From: Shewanella gaetbuli
GTDB lineage: Bacteria > Pseudomonadota > Gammaproteobacteria > Enterobacterales > Shewanellaceae
Direction of reading: 5' to 3'
DNA: 64,000 bases
NCBI RefSeq assembly: GCF_023284065.1
Contig: NZ_JAKIKP010000014.1
Coordinates: 36,884-100,883, forward strand
In this document: positions 55,531 through 64,000 of the stretch, in pieces
Position numbering within the stretch: position 1 is the stretch's first letter
Layout of the letters: every line of letters begins with the position of its first letter
Notes under the pieces: generated by a model
The model's database searches: none
What the model was told of the DNA's origin: nothing
Seen by the model: only the letters and a program-made list of their open reading frames with translations
Made by a program: the position numbers and the translations under genes

Positions 55531-58143
55531 ATGCGCTCCATAAAAAGCAAACCACAACGTGCGTCCAAATCATTATTATCCATAAAAATTGCCGCACTAG
55601 TATGTTGTAGTAGCCTAAGCGTTAATGTTAATGCACTGCACCCGCAATTAACCCCTGAAACGCTTCACGCATTGCATTCATTGTCTGATCAAGAAAAGTT
55701 ACGTATTGGTGAGCGCATAATCAATGTAGAAACCGAAATTGCTCGGTTGTTACCACAACTTACATTAGAAGAAAAAGTCTCGTTAGTGCATGCTGCTGGT
55801 AAATTTCATATTCCAGCCATTGAGCGTTTAGGCATTCATGAAATGTGGATGTCTGACGGCCCACATGGTGTGCGCTATGAAATCGATCGTAACTCTTGGG
55901 CTCCGGCAGGCTGGACCAATGATTATTCAACCTATTTACCGCCACTCACTGCGGTTGCCGCCAGCTGGGACCCAAACATGGCTACCCTGCACGGGAATAT
56001 ATTAGGTGCTGAAGCCCGTCACCGTAATAAAGACTTAATTCTCGGCCCCGGAGTCAATCTCGCTCGTTTGCCACTTTATGGTCGTAATTTTGAGTACATG
56101 GGCGAAGATCCATATTTAGCAGCAAGTCTTGTTGTACCAACCGTGAAAGCCATTCAAGCTAACGATGTCGGTGCCACGGTAAAACACTACGCACTAAACA
56201 CCCAAGAGCTTAACCGCACAGGGGTAAATGCCAAACCAGATGAACGTACATTACGAGAAGTGTATTTACCTGCCTTTGAGGCCGCGGTTAAACAAGCAAA
56301 CGTTCATGCCATTATGGGCGCTTATAATGAATTTAGAGGCACCAATGCTAACCAAAGTGAGCATCTAATCAAAACCATTTTAAAAGGTGAATGGGGCTTT
56401 CAAGGAGTATTACTCACCGACTGGAATGTTGACATCAATACCTATGACGCTGCCATGAATGGCCTAGATATCGAAATGGGCACTGATGTGGCCTCTTATG
56501 ATGAATACTATATGGCTAAGCCGCTTTTAGAGATGATCAAAGCAGGTAAAGTGCCAGAGTCAGTACTAGATGACAAAGTAAGCCGTATATTAAGAGTTCA
56601 ACTGAGCATCGGCATGATGGATAAACAACGCCTTTCAGGTGAGCGTAATACTCAAGCACACCGAGATGACGCCAAAACGATCGCCACTAATGGTGTGGTA
56701 CTGCTTAAAAATGAACACAATGTATTACCGCTTAAAGCAGAAAAACTCCAAAATATTTTAGTGCTTGGCCCTAATGCCAATAAGCGTCACGGCTTTGGTG
56801 GTGGCTCTTCAGAGGTTAAATCATTATACGAAGTGACCCCGTTAGAGGGTTTACAAGCCAAACTAGGCGACGAGGTCAATATTCAATTAATGCGTGCCGC
56901 CAGTAGCAAATTTATGCCCATTTCAAACGACTACCTGACAACTCGCCATTGGACAGGTACGCCTTCTTGGCAAATCAAATATTTTGACTCAAACTCATTC
57001 GACACCCTAGTTAGTGAATCATGGATTGCCGACCCCAGCTTTAATGCTAAAGGCCAACAACAATTTGTTGAAATCACCGCCAACATTAAACCAATGGACT
57101 CTGGCGAACATCTATTCAAACTTAATGGTCACGGCAAAGTATCAATTACCATTAATGAGCAACCTTTCATTAGTAATCAAACCATTGAACAAAATAACCA
57201 TTTAACTAAAACAATTGAATTGAAAGCTGGCCAAGAATATGCCGTTGCCTTGCGTTATCACGGTAATGAACAAGTTGTCTTAGGTTGGGACACACCCAAT
57301 AGCTTATTTAATAGCGAGCAAGAATACCTTGCCGCGGCTAAAAAGGCCGATGCGGTCATTTACTTTGGTGGCCTAAGTCACGCAGATGACCGAGAATCTA
57401 TAGACCGTCCCGATATGAAATTACCCGGTCAACAAGATGAAGTTATACAAAAACTTATTGCCGCAAACCCCAATACCATTGTTATGATGATAGGCGGTTC
57501 AGCCGTTGAAATGCCTTGGGCAAGCCAAGCAAAAGCTATACTTTGGGGCTGGTATGGCGGAATGGAAGCCGGTAATGCTTATGCCGACATCATTATGGGC
57601 AATGCCAACCCAAGCGGTAAAATGCCAATCACTTTACCTAAAAAACTTAACGACACTGCACCTATTGCTTTAAACGATTATAACGAAAAAGAGTCGTTAT
57701 ACACTGAGGGAGTTTTTATTGGTTATCGTTGGTTTGAAAAACAAAAAATTGACCCAGAATTCCCGTTCGGTCACGGTTTATCTTATAGTCAATTTGCATA
57801 TTCAGACTTAAAAATAGAACCTAATGAACAAGCAGGGTCTTATACCGTTACCGCTAACATTACCAATACCAGCAAAATTGCTGGCGCTGAAGTGGCTCAG
57901 CTATATTTAGGTGATGTAAAAGCCAGTGTGCCCCGTCCAGCTAAAGAGTTAAAAGGCTTTCAAAAAGTCTTTTTAGCCGCAGGCGAAACCCAAACCGTAC
58001 AGTTTGATTTAACTCAACGTGATTTATCATTTTGGGATATAAAAACCAATAACTGGAAAGCTGAGCAAGGTGACTTTGAAGTCATGATTGGTGCATCTGT
58101 TGCCGATATTAAACTAAAACAGCGCTTTAGTTACTCACTTTAG
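55531..58143 (+). CDS. GH3 beta-glucosidase with PA14 domain, secreted
   Basis: Family 3 hydrolase of the PA14-containing type. The 870-aa protein has a signal peptide ending near NVNA, the N-terminal barrel with TVKHYALNTQE and nucleophile Asp297 in GVLLTDWNVD, then the C-terminal domain split by a PA14 insert at about 460-600 (LFKLNGHGKVSITINEQPF), and a fibronectin-III-like end (GAEVAQLYLGDVKASVPRP). It is probably periplasmic. As the last gene of the halogenase cassette it ties that cassette to glycan use. The PA14 insert often confers preference for substituted or long substrates. Confidence 0.93.
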   Translation: MRSIKSKPQRASKSLLSIKIAALVCCSSLSVNVNALHPQLTPETLHALHSLSDQEKLRIGERIINVETEIARLLPQLTLEEKVSLVHAAGKFHIPAIERLGIHEMWMSDGPHGVRYEIDRNSWAPAGWTNDYSTYLPPLTAVAASWDPNMATLHGNILGAEARHRNKDLILGPGVNLARLPLYGRNFEYMGEDPYLAASLVVPTVKAIQANDVGATVKHYALNTQELNRTGVNAKPDERTLREVYLPAFEAAVKQANVHAIMGAYNEFRGTNANQSEHLIKTILKGEWGFQGVLLTDWNVDINTYDAAMNGLDIEMGTDVASYDEYYMAKPLLEMIKAGKVPESVLDDKVSRILRVQLSIGMMDKQRLSGERNTQAHRDDAKTIATNGVVLLKNEHNVLPLKAEKLQNILVLGPNANKRHGFGGGSSEVKSLYEVTPLEGLQAKLGDEVNIQLMRAASSKFMPISNDYLTTRHWTGTPSWQIKYFDSNSFDTLVSESWIADPSFNAKGQQQFVEITANIKPMDSGEHLFKLNGHGKVSITINEQPFISNQTIEQNNHLTKTIELKAGQEYAVALRYHGNEQVVLGWDTPNSLFNSEQEYLAAAKKADAVIYFGGLSHADDRESIDRPDMKLPGQQDEVIQKLIAANPNTIVMMIGGSAVEMPWASQAKAILWGWYGGMEAGNAYADIIMGNANPSGKMPITLPKKLNDTAPIALNDYNEKESLYTEGVFIGYRWFEKQKIDPEFPFGHGLSYSQFAYSDLKIEPNEQAGSYTVTANITNTSKIAGAEVAQLYLGDVKASVPRPAKELKGFQKVFLAAGETQTVQFDLTQRDLSFWDIKTNNWKAEQGDFEVMIGASVADIKLKQRFSYSL

Positions 58144-58172
58144 TTACTCGCTATAGCCAAACATTTTACCCC

Positions 58173-58209
58173 TAAGAGTAAGCAATAGCAGAAAATTGCT
58201 TTACTCTTA
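58173..58209 (+). terminator. Possible terminator of the cassette operon
   Basis: TAAGAGTAAGCAAT (58173-58186) pairs with AATTGCTTTACTCTTA (58194-58209) with one bulge, 30 bp past the GH3 stop. A T run is missing, so termination efficiency is uncertain. Confidence 0.55.
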
Positions 58210-58359
58210 TGGGATATAACTAAGGTTTTATAGCCTGAAAGTTTCAACTCCAGTTTACAGCGTCACCTTACTGACTAATCAGCCTCGAAGCTTGCATTAT
58301 ATTATCCACACGGTAACCTTAAACGCCCCTTTCTATTGAGTGCCACGTTAAGTTAAGCC

Positions 58360-60117
58360 ATGCAACTTCGAGACTACCAACAAGACTCCGTAAATGCCGC
58401 AATTCGTCACTTCAAACACAGTAATGAAACTGCCGTTATTGTGCTGCCTACTGGCGCAGGAAAAAGCATTGTCATCGCTGAGCTTGCCAGAATAGCCAAT
58501 GGTAATGTCCTTGTACTGACTCATGTTAAAGAATTAGTTTCTCAAAATGCTGAAAAAGTGGGCCTACTTACCACCGAAGCCAATATTTACTCCGCAGGGC
58601 TGAATCAAAAAAAAGCCAATGGCAAAACCGTTGTCGCCAGTGTTCAGTCAGCTGCACGAGCATTAGACCAATTTAACCAAGCATTTTCACTGGTGATTAT
58701 TGATGAATGTCATCGTGTGAGTAATGAAAAAACCAGCCAATATCAGCAGCTACTGGCCCACTTAGCCAAGCAGAACCCGAGTATTAAAGTTTTAGGCTTA
58801 ACCGCCACGCCTTATAGACTGGGGATGGGCTGGGTGTATCGACACCACTATCATGGTAAAGCGGGTAATGTAGATAACCCGGTATTTGAAAAATGCATAT
58901 TTGAATTACCCATGCGTCCGTTGATTAAGCAAGGCTTTTTAACACAACCCAAAATTTTTGATGGTTTAAGTGCCCAGTATGACTTTAACCAACTAACGGT
59001 GTCTGACAACGGTCATTTTAATGAGCAACAAGTAGATAGCCTGCTACAACACCAAGGTCGAGCAACCACAGCCATTATTAATCAAGTGATTCAATTAGCC
59101 CATCAGCGTAAAGGGGTAATTGTTTTTGCCGCCACTGTTAGGCACGCTGAAGAAATAATGGCGCTATTAAATAAACAACCTGCCCCAAGTGCTGCATTAA
59201 TTACCGCTAATACCCCCCACGTTGAACGTGATGACATTATTAGCACTTTTAAGTCACAGCAACTTAAATTTATCGTCAATGTATCGGTTCTTACAACGGG
59301 GTTTGACGCGCCTCACGTGGATTTAATTGCCATATTACGCCCTACTGCATCGGTCAGTTTATTCCAACAAATGGTTGGCCGAGGGCTGCGGCTTGCGCCC
59401 AATAAAACTGACTGTTTGATTATTGATTATGCCGCAAATGGTTTTGATTTATATTACCCTGAAGTTGGCCAAGCCAAACCTAATAGCAAATCAGTACCTG
59501 TACAAGTACATTGCCCAGTATGTGAGTTTGCCAACACCTTTTGGGGGGTAGTTGATAATGATGGCGATATTATTGAGCACTTTGGTCGTCGTTGTCAGGG
59601 CTTAATCGAACCCGAACCTGTATTGGAAAGTAACAAACTACAACAGTGCGACTTTAGATTCAGATCAAAAGCCTGCCCTGATTGCGGAGCAGAAAATGAT
59701 ATTGCCGCTAGAGTTTGTCAAAGTTGTAATAGCACCTTAATAGATCCTGACAAACACCTAAAACAAGTGTTGCAATCACAACATCATCATTTGTTTAAGT
59801 GCCAACAAATGCAGTTATCTAATCAAGATAATAAGTTAGTGGTAACTTATATTGATATTGAAGGGAATGACTTTAAACAATCATTCAAATTCGATACTCC
59901 AGCCCAACGGAAAGCCTTCTATGCAGCCTTTGTACTACCCCATACTCGCACACCGGGCATGCTGCACCCAACGTATGCAACAGTGGACAAAGTAATAGAG
60001 GACAAACAAAGATTTAGAATGCCAAATTTGATTCTGTTAAAAAAACAACAACGCTTTTGGAAACAAGTTGAGTTGTTTTTTGACTACCAAGGTAAGCATA
60101 AAATTGACTTCAGTTAA
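58360..60117 (+). CDS. radD: DNA-repair helicase-like ATPase RadD
   Basis: SF2 ATPase linked to RecA-mediated recombination and DNA repair in Escherichia coli (YejH/RadD). The 585-aa protein has Walker A PTGAGKS near residue 37, a DECH Walker B (VIIDECHRV), motif III TATP, and the VGRGLRLAPNKTD motif VI. A C-terminal zinc region CPDCGAENDIAARVCQSC follows. Length and blocks such as RPTASVSLFQQ are RadD-like. It is not functionally tied to the sugar locus. Confidence 0.95.
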   Translation: MQLRDYQQDSVNAAIRHFKHSNETAVIVLPTGAGKSIVIAELARIANGNVLVLTHVKELVSQNAEKVGLLTTEANIYSAGLNQKKANGKTVVASVQSAARALDQFNQAFSLVIIDECHRVSNEKTSQYQQLLAHLAKQNPSIKVLGLTATPYRLGMGWVYRHHYHGKAGNVDNPVFEKCIFELPMRPLIKQGFLTQPKIFDGLSAQYDFNQLTVSDNGHFNEQQVDSLLQHQGRATTAIINQVIQLAHQRKGVIVFAATVRHAEEIMALLNKQPAPSAALITANTPHVERDDIISTFKSQQLKFIVNVSVLTTGFDAPHVDLIAILRPTASVSLFQQMVGRGLRLAPNKTDCLIIDYAANGFDLYYPEVGQAKPNSKSVPVQVHCPVCEFANTFWGVVDNDGDIIEHFGRRCQGLIEPEPVLESNKLQQCDFRFRSKACPDCGAENDIAARVCQSCNSTLIDPDKHLKQVLQSQHHHLFKCQQMQLSNQDNKLVVTYIDIEGNDFKQSFKFDTPAQRKAFYAAFVLPHTRTPGMLHPTYATVDKVIEDKQRFRMPNLILLKKQQRFWKQVELFFDYQGKHKIDFS

Positions 60118-60219
60118 CCTCAAAGCTTAATCGTTAAACTCTATCAAGCTTATTTGATTAATCACGTTATCATTTCCCAAATACATGTGTTATAAACACT
60201 CCAACAATAAACACTAGGA

Positions 60220-60486
60220 GTGAATATGTTTGTAGTAATTTTTGGTCGCCCAGGCTGCCCATACTGTGTTCGTGCTGTTGAACTTTCTGAAAAACTTGCC
60301 GCACATCGTGATGACTTTAAATTTAAGTATGTTGATATCCATGCCGAAGGTATCAGCAAAGCAGACTTATCAAAAAGCGTAGGTAAACCAGTAGAAACAG
60401 TGCCTCAAGTTTTTGTTGATGAAACCCCAATTGGCGGTTACACAGAGTTTGATCAATATGTACGTCAAAATGGTTTATTAGATTAA
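60220..60486 (+). CDS. grxA: Glutaredoxin 1
   Basis: Glutathione-dependent thiol reductase, reductant for ribonucleotide reductase and others. The 88-aa sequence has the dithiol active site GCPYCVRA at residues 12-15, the TVPQVFVD cis-proline motif and GGYTEFDQY. Close resemblance to Escherichia coli GrxA along its length. A strong ribosome-binding site (AGGAG) precedes the ATG. Confidence 0.95.
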   Translation: MNMFVVIFGRPGCPYCVRAVELSEKLAAHRDDFKFKYVDIHAEGISKADLSKSVGKPVETVPQVFVDETPIGGYTEFDQYVRQNGLLD

Positions 60487-60821
60487 ATAAGTAATTCCAA
60501 TCACGATAGGTATTATGACTTATAAAAACATTGATAAGTATCCAGCAATAAACTGGCTCTATTAATTAAAGTCGTAAAAACTATTTCAAGCCTTAACCGA
60601 GTTATTACTAGGTTAAGGCTTTTTATTGGTCAAAAAACTCACTTATTTGATCTCATTAAAATAACTAACAACTCACCTTTCTAAACCATAAATACCATAA
60701 AATCTTACCCATCCTCAGCTAAAAAATACGCAACAATGAGTATTAAAGGCTAAAGTTAAATTTACCTAACATGGAGACACATAAATAATCTGCCAGTTTA
60801 TCAATAAAAGGAACTTATACT
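60487..60821. other. Spacer with grxA terminator
   Basis: 335 bp without a gene. The first third holds the grxA terminator at 60588; the rest is an AT-rich promoter region for the downstream lipoprotein gene, with an AAAGGAA ribosome-binding site at about 60807. Confidence 0.6.
60588..60624 (+). terminator. Rho-independent terminator of grxA
   Basis: An 11-bp perfect stem AAGCCTTAACC / GGTTAAGGCTT with a 12-nt loop is followed by a T run. It lies 100 bp past the grxA stop. Confidence 0.85.
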
Positions 60822-62285
60822 ATGAAGTTAAAGTATCAATATGGATTGCTCTTTATATTATCAATATCTACCTTGACAGCGTGTAACAATAGCTCAGTCA
60901 TCGATGAAATTGACAGCTCGCCTGATAACAATGAAACCGATTCGAACGAAACTGATTCGAATGAAATAAACAAAGATCTCAGCACCTACTTTACTCAAAC
61001 AACTCAAGCGGTTGATGTTACGCCTAAAACGGCAGCTGATACGGCGTCATTAAGTAATTATGGTGTTCATACTCCTACTGACTTTTTTCTTAATGATGAC
61101 GGTTCTATTGATGTATATTGGCAGGATACTGATTCAGCTTGGCATATTAGTCAATTTGACAATGTGTTGGCGCCGGAAACGACAGTAGAAATCATTTTAC
61201 CCACCAGCATTAATCAACAAGGGCGCTTTTTAGGGTTTACTAAAAACCCACTCAATGAAACTTATTACATTGGATACAGTAAAGATAACCAATTTGCCGA
61301 GCGAGACACCGACGGAAGCTGTGTTAGCAATGATGATAAAGGCTATAACTGTAATGCTGAGTATTGGGTAAGTGCTTTCTCATCGACAGGTGAAGAAAGT
61401 TATAACACCCGCATATTTGGTGAGCTTGATTTATCAATCAAAGATGTTTCAGGCGGAACGACAAAAGGCAACCCAGGACAAGCTGCGGTGGGCGTAATGA
61501 AGTATATACCTCATCTTGAAAAATTGGCTATATACACCGGACATTTACAACGGTTTGGCGATCAGATCCGTCATCAAGCTGGTTGGTTTGGCATGGTTGA
61601 CAGTATGGGGGTGGCAGAAACATGGGGCGGCTGGTATTCATCACACAATTTTGACCAACGAATTCAGTTAACTAGTGATGAGAACATTTATACCTTAGCG
61701 CATGGCGATGCCTACCCCAGAGCATTACAGTTAACACAATGGGATCAACAACAAAGTAAGTCTGCTTATACCTACCAATACTACGCAATTGAGAATGGCT
61801 CAACCGGTGACAATAAAACTTTAGCTGATACCGGAGACTTAACAATACTGAGCGACGATTCAGCCGCAATAGCCTTTGCCACCCAAGACTCTCGTACTTC
61901 AAAAGATGTACGTCTAAAAATAATGACCGGGATTAAAGCAGGAGAAATCACTGAGACACAAGACTTATGGCTAACAGAATACGGTGCTGAAAAAACCGCA
62001 GGCAAAGGTATCAAAATTGCCACAGTTGCTGAAGATAAAGTGCTTGTGGCATGGAACACCTTTGAAGGTGAAACACCGGCAGAAGGTAAAAAGAAAGGAG
62101 AATATATTGACTCCACCGTCGCAATTTACAACCTTGAAGGTGATGCATTATATAGTATGACCATTGAAGATAGATTAATGCCCACGCAAACACTGCAAGT
62201 TAATTCAGCTGGAACGGCAGCCGTCTGGGTAACGACATCTGAAGATGGAATAATACTGAATCATATTGACTTAACAATATTGTAA
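60822..62285 (+). CDS. Lipoprotein of unknown function
   Basis: I do not recognise a family. The 487-aa protein has a lipoprotein signal with the lipobox LTAC and a short polar repeat linker (NETDSNETDSNE) after the acylated cysteine. The mature part is rich in aromatic and acidic residues with repeated blade-like segments (DVYWQDTDSAWHISQFDN, IHTGH-like ITNPGQAAVG), suggesting a beta-propeller or similar all-beta fold with four cysteines near CVSNDDKGYNC. It is a single gene convergent with a porin. Function not assigned. Confidence 0.65.
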   Translation: MKLKYQYGLLFILSISTLTACNNSSVIDEIDSSPDNNETDSNETDSNEINKDLSTYFTQTTQAVDVTPKTAADTASLSNYGVHTPTDFFLNDDGSIDVYWQDTDSAWHISQFDNVLAPETTVEIILPTSINQQGRFLGFTKNPLNETYYIGYSKDNQFAERDTDGSCVSNDDKGYNCNAEYWVSAFSSTGEESYNTRIFGELDLSIKDVSGGTTKGNPGQAAVGVMKYIPHLEKLAIYTGHLQRFGDQIRHQAGWFGMVDSMGVAETWGGWYSSHNFDQRIQLTSDENIYTLAHGDAYPRALQLTQWDQQQSKSAYTYQYYAIENGSTGDNKTLADTGDLTILSDDSAAIAFATQDSRTSKDVRLKIMTGIKAGEITETQDLWLTEYGAEKTAGKGIKIATVAEDKVLVAWNTFEGETPAEGKKKGEYIDSTVAIYNLEGDALYSMTIEDRLMPTQTLQVNSAGTAAVWVTTSEDGIILNHIDLTIL

Positions 62286-62300
62286 ACATATTAATTCATC

Positions 62301-62326
62301 AAAAAAGGACATAAAATTATGTCCTT
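62301..62326 (-). terminator. Terminator between the lipoprotein and porin genes
   Basis: A 10-bp perfect stem AAGGACATAA / TTATGTCCTT with a 2-nt loop is followed by a T run in the minus-strand reading, so it serves the porin gene. It lies 16 bp past the lipoprotein stop and may also act there. Confidence 0.82.
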
Positions 62327-62357
62327 GTTACTCTTTCACATGTGTTACGTATTACGG

Positions 62358-63512
62358 TTATAGCGCATATTTAGCAGAAAACATAATACGGTTTAAATCA
62401 CCGTCAGTACCATTTTCTCGCTCGTTCAACGCATGCATATATTCAACACCAAAGGTTAACGGCTTAGATGGAGAATATAGCAAGTTAACATAGCCAGAAT
62501 AAGCAGATTTATTTACTGCGCCACCCGTTAACATAGGGTCATTATCAGCCGTAAAACCCGATACGGTGAAACTTGAACGCCATTGTTCAGACCACCAATG
62601 ACGATAAGACACAAAGCCACCATATGAGGTAATAGTACTGATATCACCGTCGGCATCTAATACACCCGCATTAGCATAGTTCAATGCCATATAACGCCCC
62701 AATCCTTCACCATACGTCGCAGTGAACTTGAAATCATCTTTACCGATTGGAATAACGCCAGCCAAACTCACACCGTAACCCACCTCAGATGAGTCTAATT
62801 GAGTGGTACCTTGAATTTCTTCAACATCTAATTGACGCACTATCCCTGCTAAAGATAATGCCGTACCGCCATCTAACTTAAAGTTATAACGAGCAATAAC
62901 ATCGGGTATAACCCCACTGCCGCTGGTTATTCTTCCGCCACCACCATTAGGGGTTAAGGTAGTTTCAGGGTTTTCTAATGCAATTTGCCAACCACCATTA
63001 GTATATTTAACCAATGCTTGACGCACAAAAGGCGTTCCATCAGCAGCGCCCACAAAATCCAAGTTTTCGGGTAATGCTCCTGGGTTTTGGAACGTGGTCC
63101 ATGTTTGACCAATGGTCCAATTATCATAACTGACAAAAGCATGACGAATACGTGGCGAGTAACTATTAGACACCCGCTCATTACCATCGGTATGAGTCAT
63201 AAAATCTAATTCAATGAAGCCTGTAAGCTTATGCCCACCGTCTAAGTCTGTGACCGTTTTAAAGTTAAATCGAGACTCTCTGGCCTGAAAATCAACCACT
63301 TGATTACCGTTGCCTTCAACACCATAAATGGTACCTGGGACGTAAAACTGACGAGACAAACTTCCAGAATCAGGTGCTCCATTACCGTAATCACTAAACA
63401 TGACATCGGCTTTAATGTATCCACCAAATGTCATTTGAGTTTCAGCTTGAGCTGAACCACTCGTTGCTAACATTGCCCCAGAAATCAATGCAGCTAGTTT
63501 TAACTTTTTCAT
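62358..63512 (-). CDS. DcaP-like outer-membrane porin
   Basis: Trimeric-porin family of Acinetobacter DcaP, outer-membrane channels for small acidic solutes. The 384-aa protein has the signal peptide MKKLKLAALISGAMLATSGS ending AQA, then TQMTFGGYIKADVMFSDYG, ARESRFNFKT and the arginine-rich inner wall of the family, with the typical segment IRHAFVSYDNWTIGQTWTTF. It ends MFSAKYAL. It is followed by a terminator and lies next to the tRNA-Lys genes. The solute transported is unknown. Confidence 0.85.
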   Translation of the reverse strand: MKKLKLAALISGAMLATSGSAQAETQMTFGGYIKADVMFSDYGNGAPDSGSLSRQFYVPGTIYGVEGNGNQVVDFQARESRFNFKTVTDLDGGHKLTGFIELDFMTHTDGNERVSNSYSPRIRHAFVSYDNWTIGQTWTTFQNPGALPENLDFVGAADGTPFVRQALVKYTNGGWQIALENPETTLTPNGGGGRITSGSGVIPDVIARYNFKLDGGTALSLAGIVRQLDVEEIQGTTQLDSSEVGYGVSLAGVIPIGKDDFKFTATYGEGLGRYMALNYANAGVLDADGDISTITSYGGFVSYRHWWSEQWRSSFTVSGFTADNDPMLTGGAVNKSAYSGYVNLLYSPSKPLTFGVEYMHALNERENGTDGDLNRIMFSAKYAL

Positions 63513-63689
63513 CCTTAACTCCCAATTATTTTTGTAATCAGAGTTAATATGAACGAATTAACAAAAGTGAAACATTAGCAATAGGTCTATAAGACAAAAG
63601 TAGAAAAGCAAAAACTAAATTAGTTAGAATAGTGAATCGTTTTGAAACAATTAGGAAAGGGAAAGAAGTAGCAGATTTGCATAAAAGAG

Positions 63690-63765
63690 TGGTGGGTCGT
63701 GAAGGATTCGAACCTTCGACCAATTGGTTAAAAGCCAACTGCTCTACCGACTGAGCTAACGACCC
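63690..63765 (-). tRNA. tRNA-Lys (TTT), copy 1
   Basis: Reading the minus strand gives a 76-nt cloverleaf starting GGGTCGTTAGCTCAGTCGGT with anticodon loop CTTTTAA (anticodon TTT, lysine), T arm GGTTCGAATCC and an encoded 3' CCA. Acceptor arms GGGTCGT and ACGACCC pair fully. It is identical to copy 2. Confidence 0.97.
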
Positions 63766-63797
63766 ATCTTGGTTTTGCTAACCTTACAGATTAGACT

Positions 63798-63847
63798 GGA
63801 ACAAAAGCCAACTGTCTATGTTTCAAGACCGACTGAGCTAACGCGCC
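63798..63847 (-). pseudogene. Truncated tRNA-like remnant between the two tRNA-Lys genes
   Basis: The minus strand reads GGCGCGTTAGCTCAGTCGGT, a tRNA 5' end and D arm, then 12-13 unrelated nucleotides, then CAGTTGGCTTTTG, matching the tRNA-Lys anticodon arm, and stops. The 3' half is absent, so no cloverleaf can form. It is a broken tRNA gene, possibly a hybrid from recombination between tandem tRNA copies. Confidence 0.75.
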
Positions 63848-63891
63848 ATATTTAGATAAACCTTAAATTCTTTAGCCACCATTTAAGAAAG

Positions 63892-63967
63892 TGGTGGGTC
63901 GTGAAGGATTCGAACCTTCGACCAATTGGTTAAAAGCCAACTGCTCTACCGACTGAGCTAACGACCC
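63892..63967 (-). tRNA. tRNA-Lys (TTT), copy 2
   Basis: Second identical 76-nt tRNA-Lys gene with the same anticodon loop CTTTTAA, T arm and CCA. It is 202 bp away from copy 1, with the same 5' flank (beginning ATCTTGG on the plus strand). The copy lies 33 bp from the window edge, so further copies may follow. Confidence 0.97.
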
Positions 63968-64000
63968 ATCTTGGTTTTGCTAACCTTACAGATTAGACTG

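Larger units (their letters stand above)
63688..64000. repeat. 202-bp tandem repeat containing tRNA-Lys
   Basis: Positions 63688-63798 recur at 63890-64000 with an exact offset of 202 bp. The unit includes the tRNA gene and at least 33 bp of its leader. Between the copies lies the tRNA remnant. The right-hand copy is cut by the window end, so the array length is unknown. Confidence 0.9.

Noticed and set aside
1..64000. CRISPR arrays, insertion sequences, prophage or integrase genes
   Set aside because: No direct-repeat/spacer arrays, transposase or phage genes were found; the only tandem repeats are the short 2561-2590 unit and the tRNA-Lys repeat.

Overview
The window looks like chromosome from a marine gammaproteobacterium, most likely Shewanella or a close Alteromonadales relative. 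This rests on gene content: ndk, the isc operon with a linked cysE, trmJ and suhB, YibL, VF530, RadD, DcaP-type porin, and a phhA-phhB-tyrR-fahA-maiA group with typical gammaproteobacterial proteins. The DNA is AT-leaning, and spacers are clearly more AT-rich than genes. I found no prophage, insertion sequence, integrase or CRISPR array.

Layout. 1-4.1 kb: ndk, a ToxR/ToxS-like membrane regulator pair, then 1.6 kb of AT-rich DNA with no credible gene. 4.1-12.4 kb: Fe-S assembly operon iscR-iscS-iscU-iscA-hscB-hscA-fdx (minus strand) behind two abutting IscR-type boxes, then cysE, trmJ and the divergent suhB. 12.5-18.1 kb: PsiE-like membrane protein, PilZ protein, an orphan ParA plus ribbon-helix-helix partner, FadL-like porin, VF530, an unknown outer-membrane protein, ribA and yibL. 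18.3-22.8 kb: a molybdenum hydroxylase operon (xdhC-like, mocA-like, small Fe-S subunit, Tat-exported large subunit). 22.8-31.2 kb: gloC, topB, a nucleotidyltransferase-like gene, and phenylalanine/tyrosine catabolism (maiA, fahA, phhB, phhA) with its regulator tyrR. 31.4-37.4 kb: galE, napF, bactofilin, GFA protein, DUF2982 protein, elyC-like, a ROK sugar kinase and cysQ.

37.6-58.2 kb is the accessory highlight: a beta-glucoside/beta-glucan utilisation locus. A divergent pair of operons (FHS-type sugar transporter plus lipoprotein GH3; GH1 beta-glucosidase, GPH symporter and LacI regulator) is followed by a large TonB-dependent receptor and a six-gene cassette: flavin-dependent halogenase family, SapC, JmjC/cupin_8, a second halogenase family member, a DUF6445-like 2OG-Fe protein and a PA14-containing GH3. 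Variants of one 16-bp palindrome, ATGTAAGCGCTTACAT, lie in front of three transcription units, implying a single LacI-type regulon. Inferred flow: TonB-dependent uptake of oligosaccharides, periplasmic trimming by two GH3 enzymes, import by the two MFS-type carriers, cytosolic GH1 cleavage, and possibly phosphorylation by the nearby ROK kinase. The role of the halogenase/SapC/JmjC/DUF6445 enzymes is not explained by sugar catabolism and is the best candidate here for undescribed biology.

58.3-64 kb: radD, grxA, an unknown lipoprotein, a DcaP-like porin, and a tandemly duplicated tRNA-Lys(TTT) with a broken tRNA fragment between the copies. The second repeat unit is cut by the window end.
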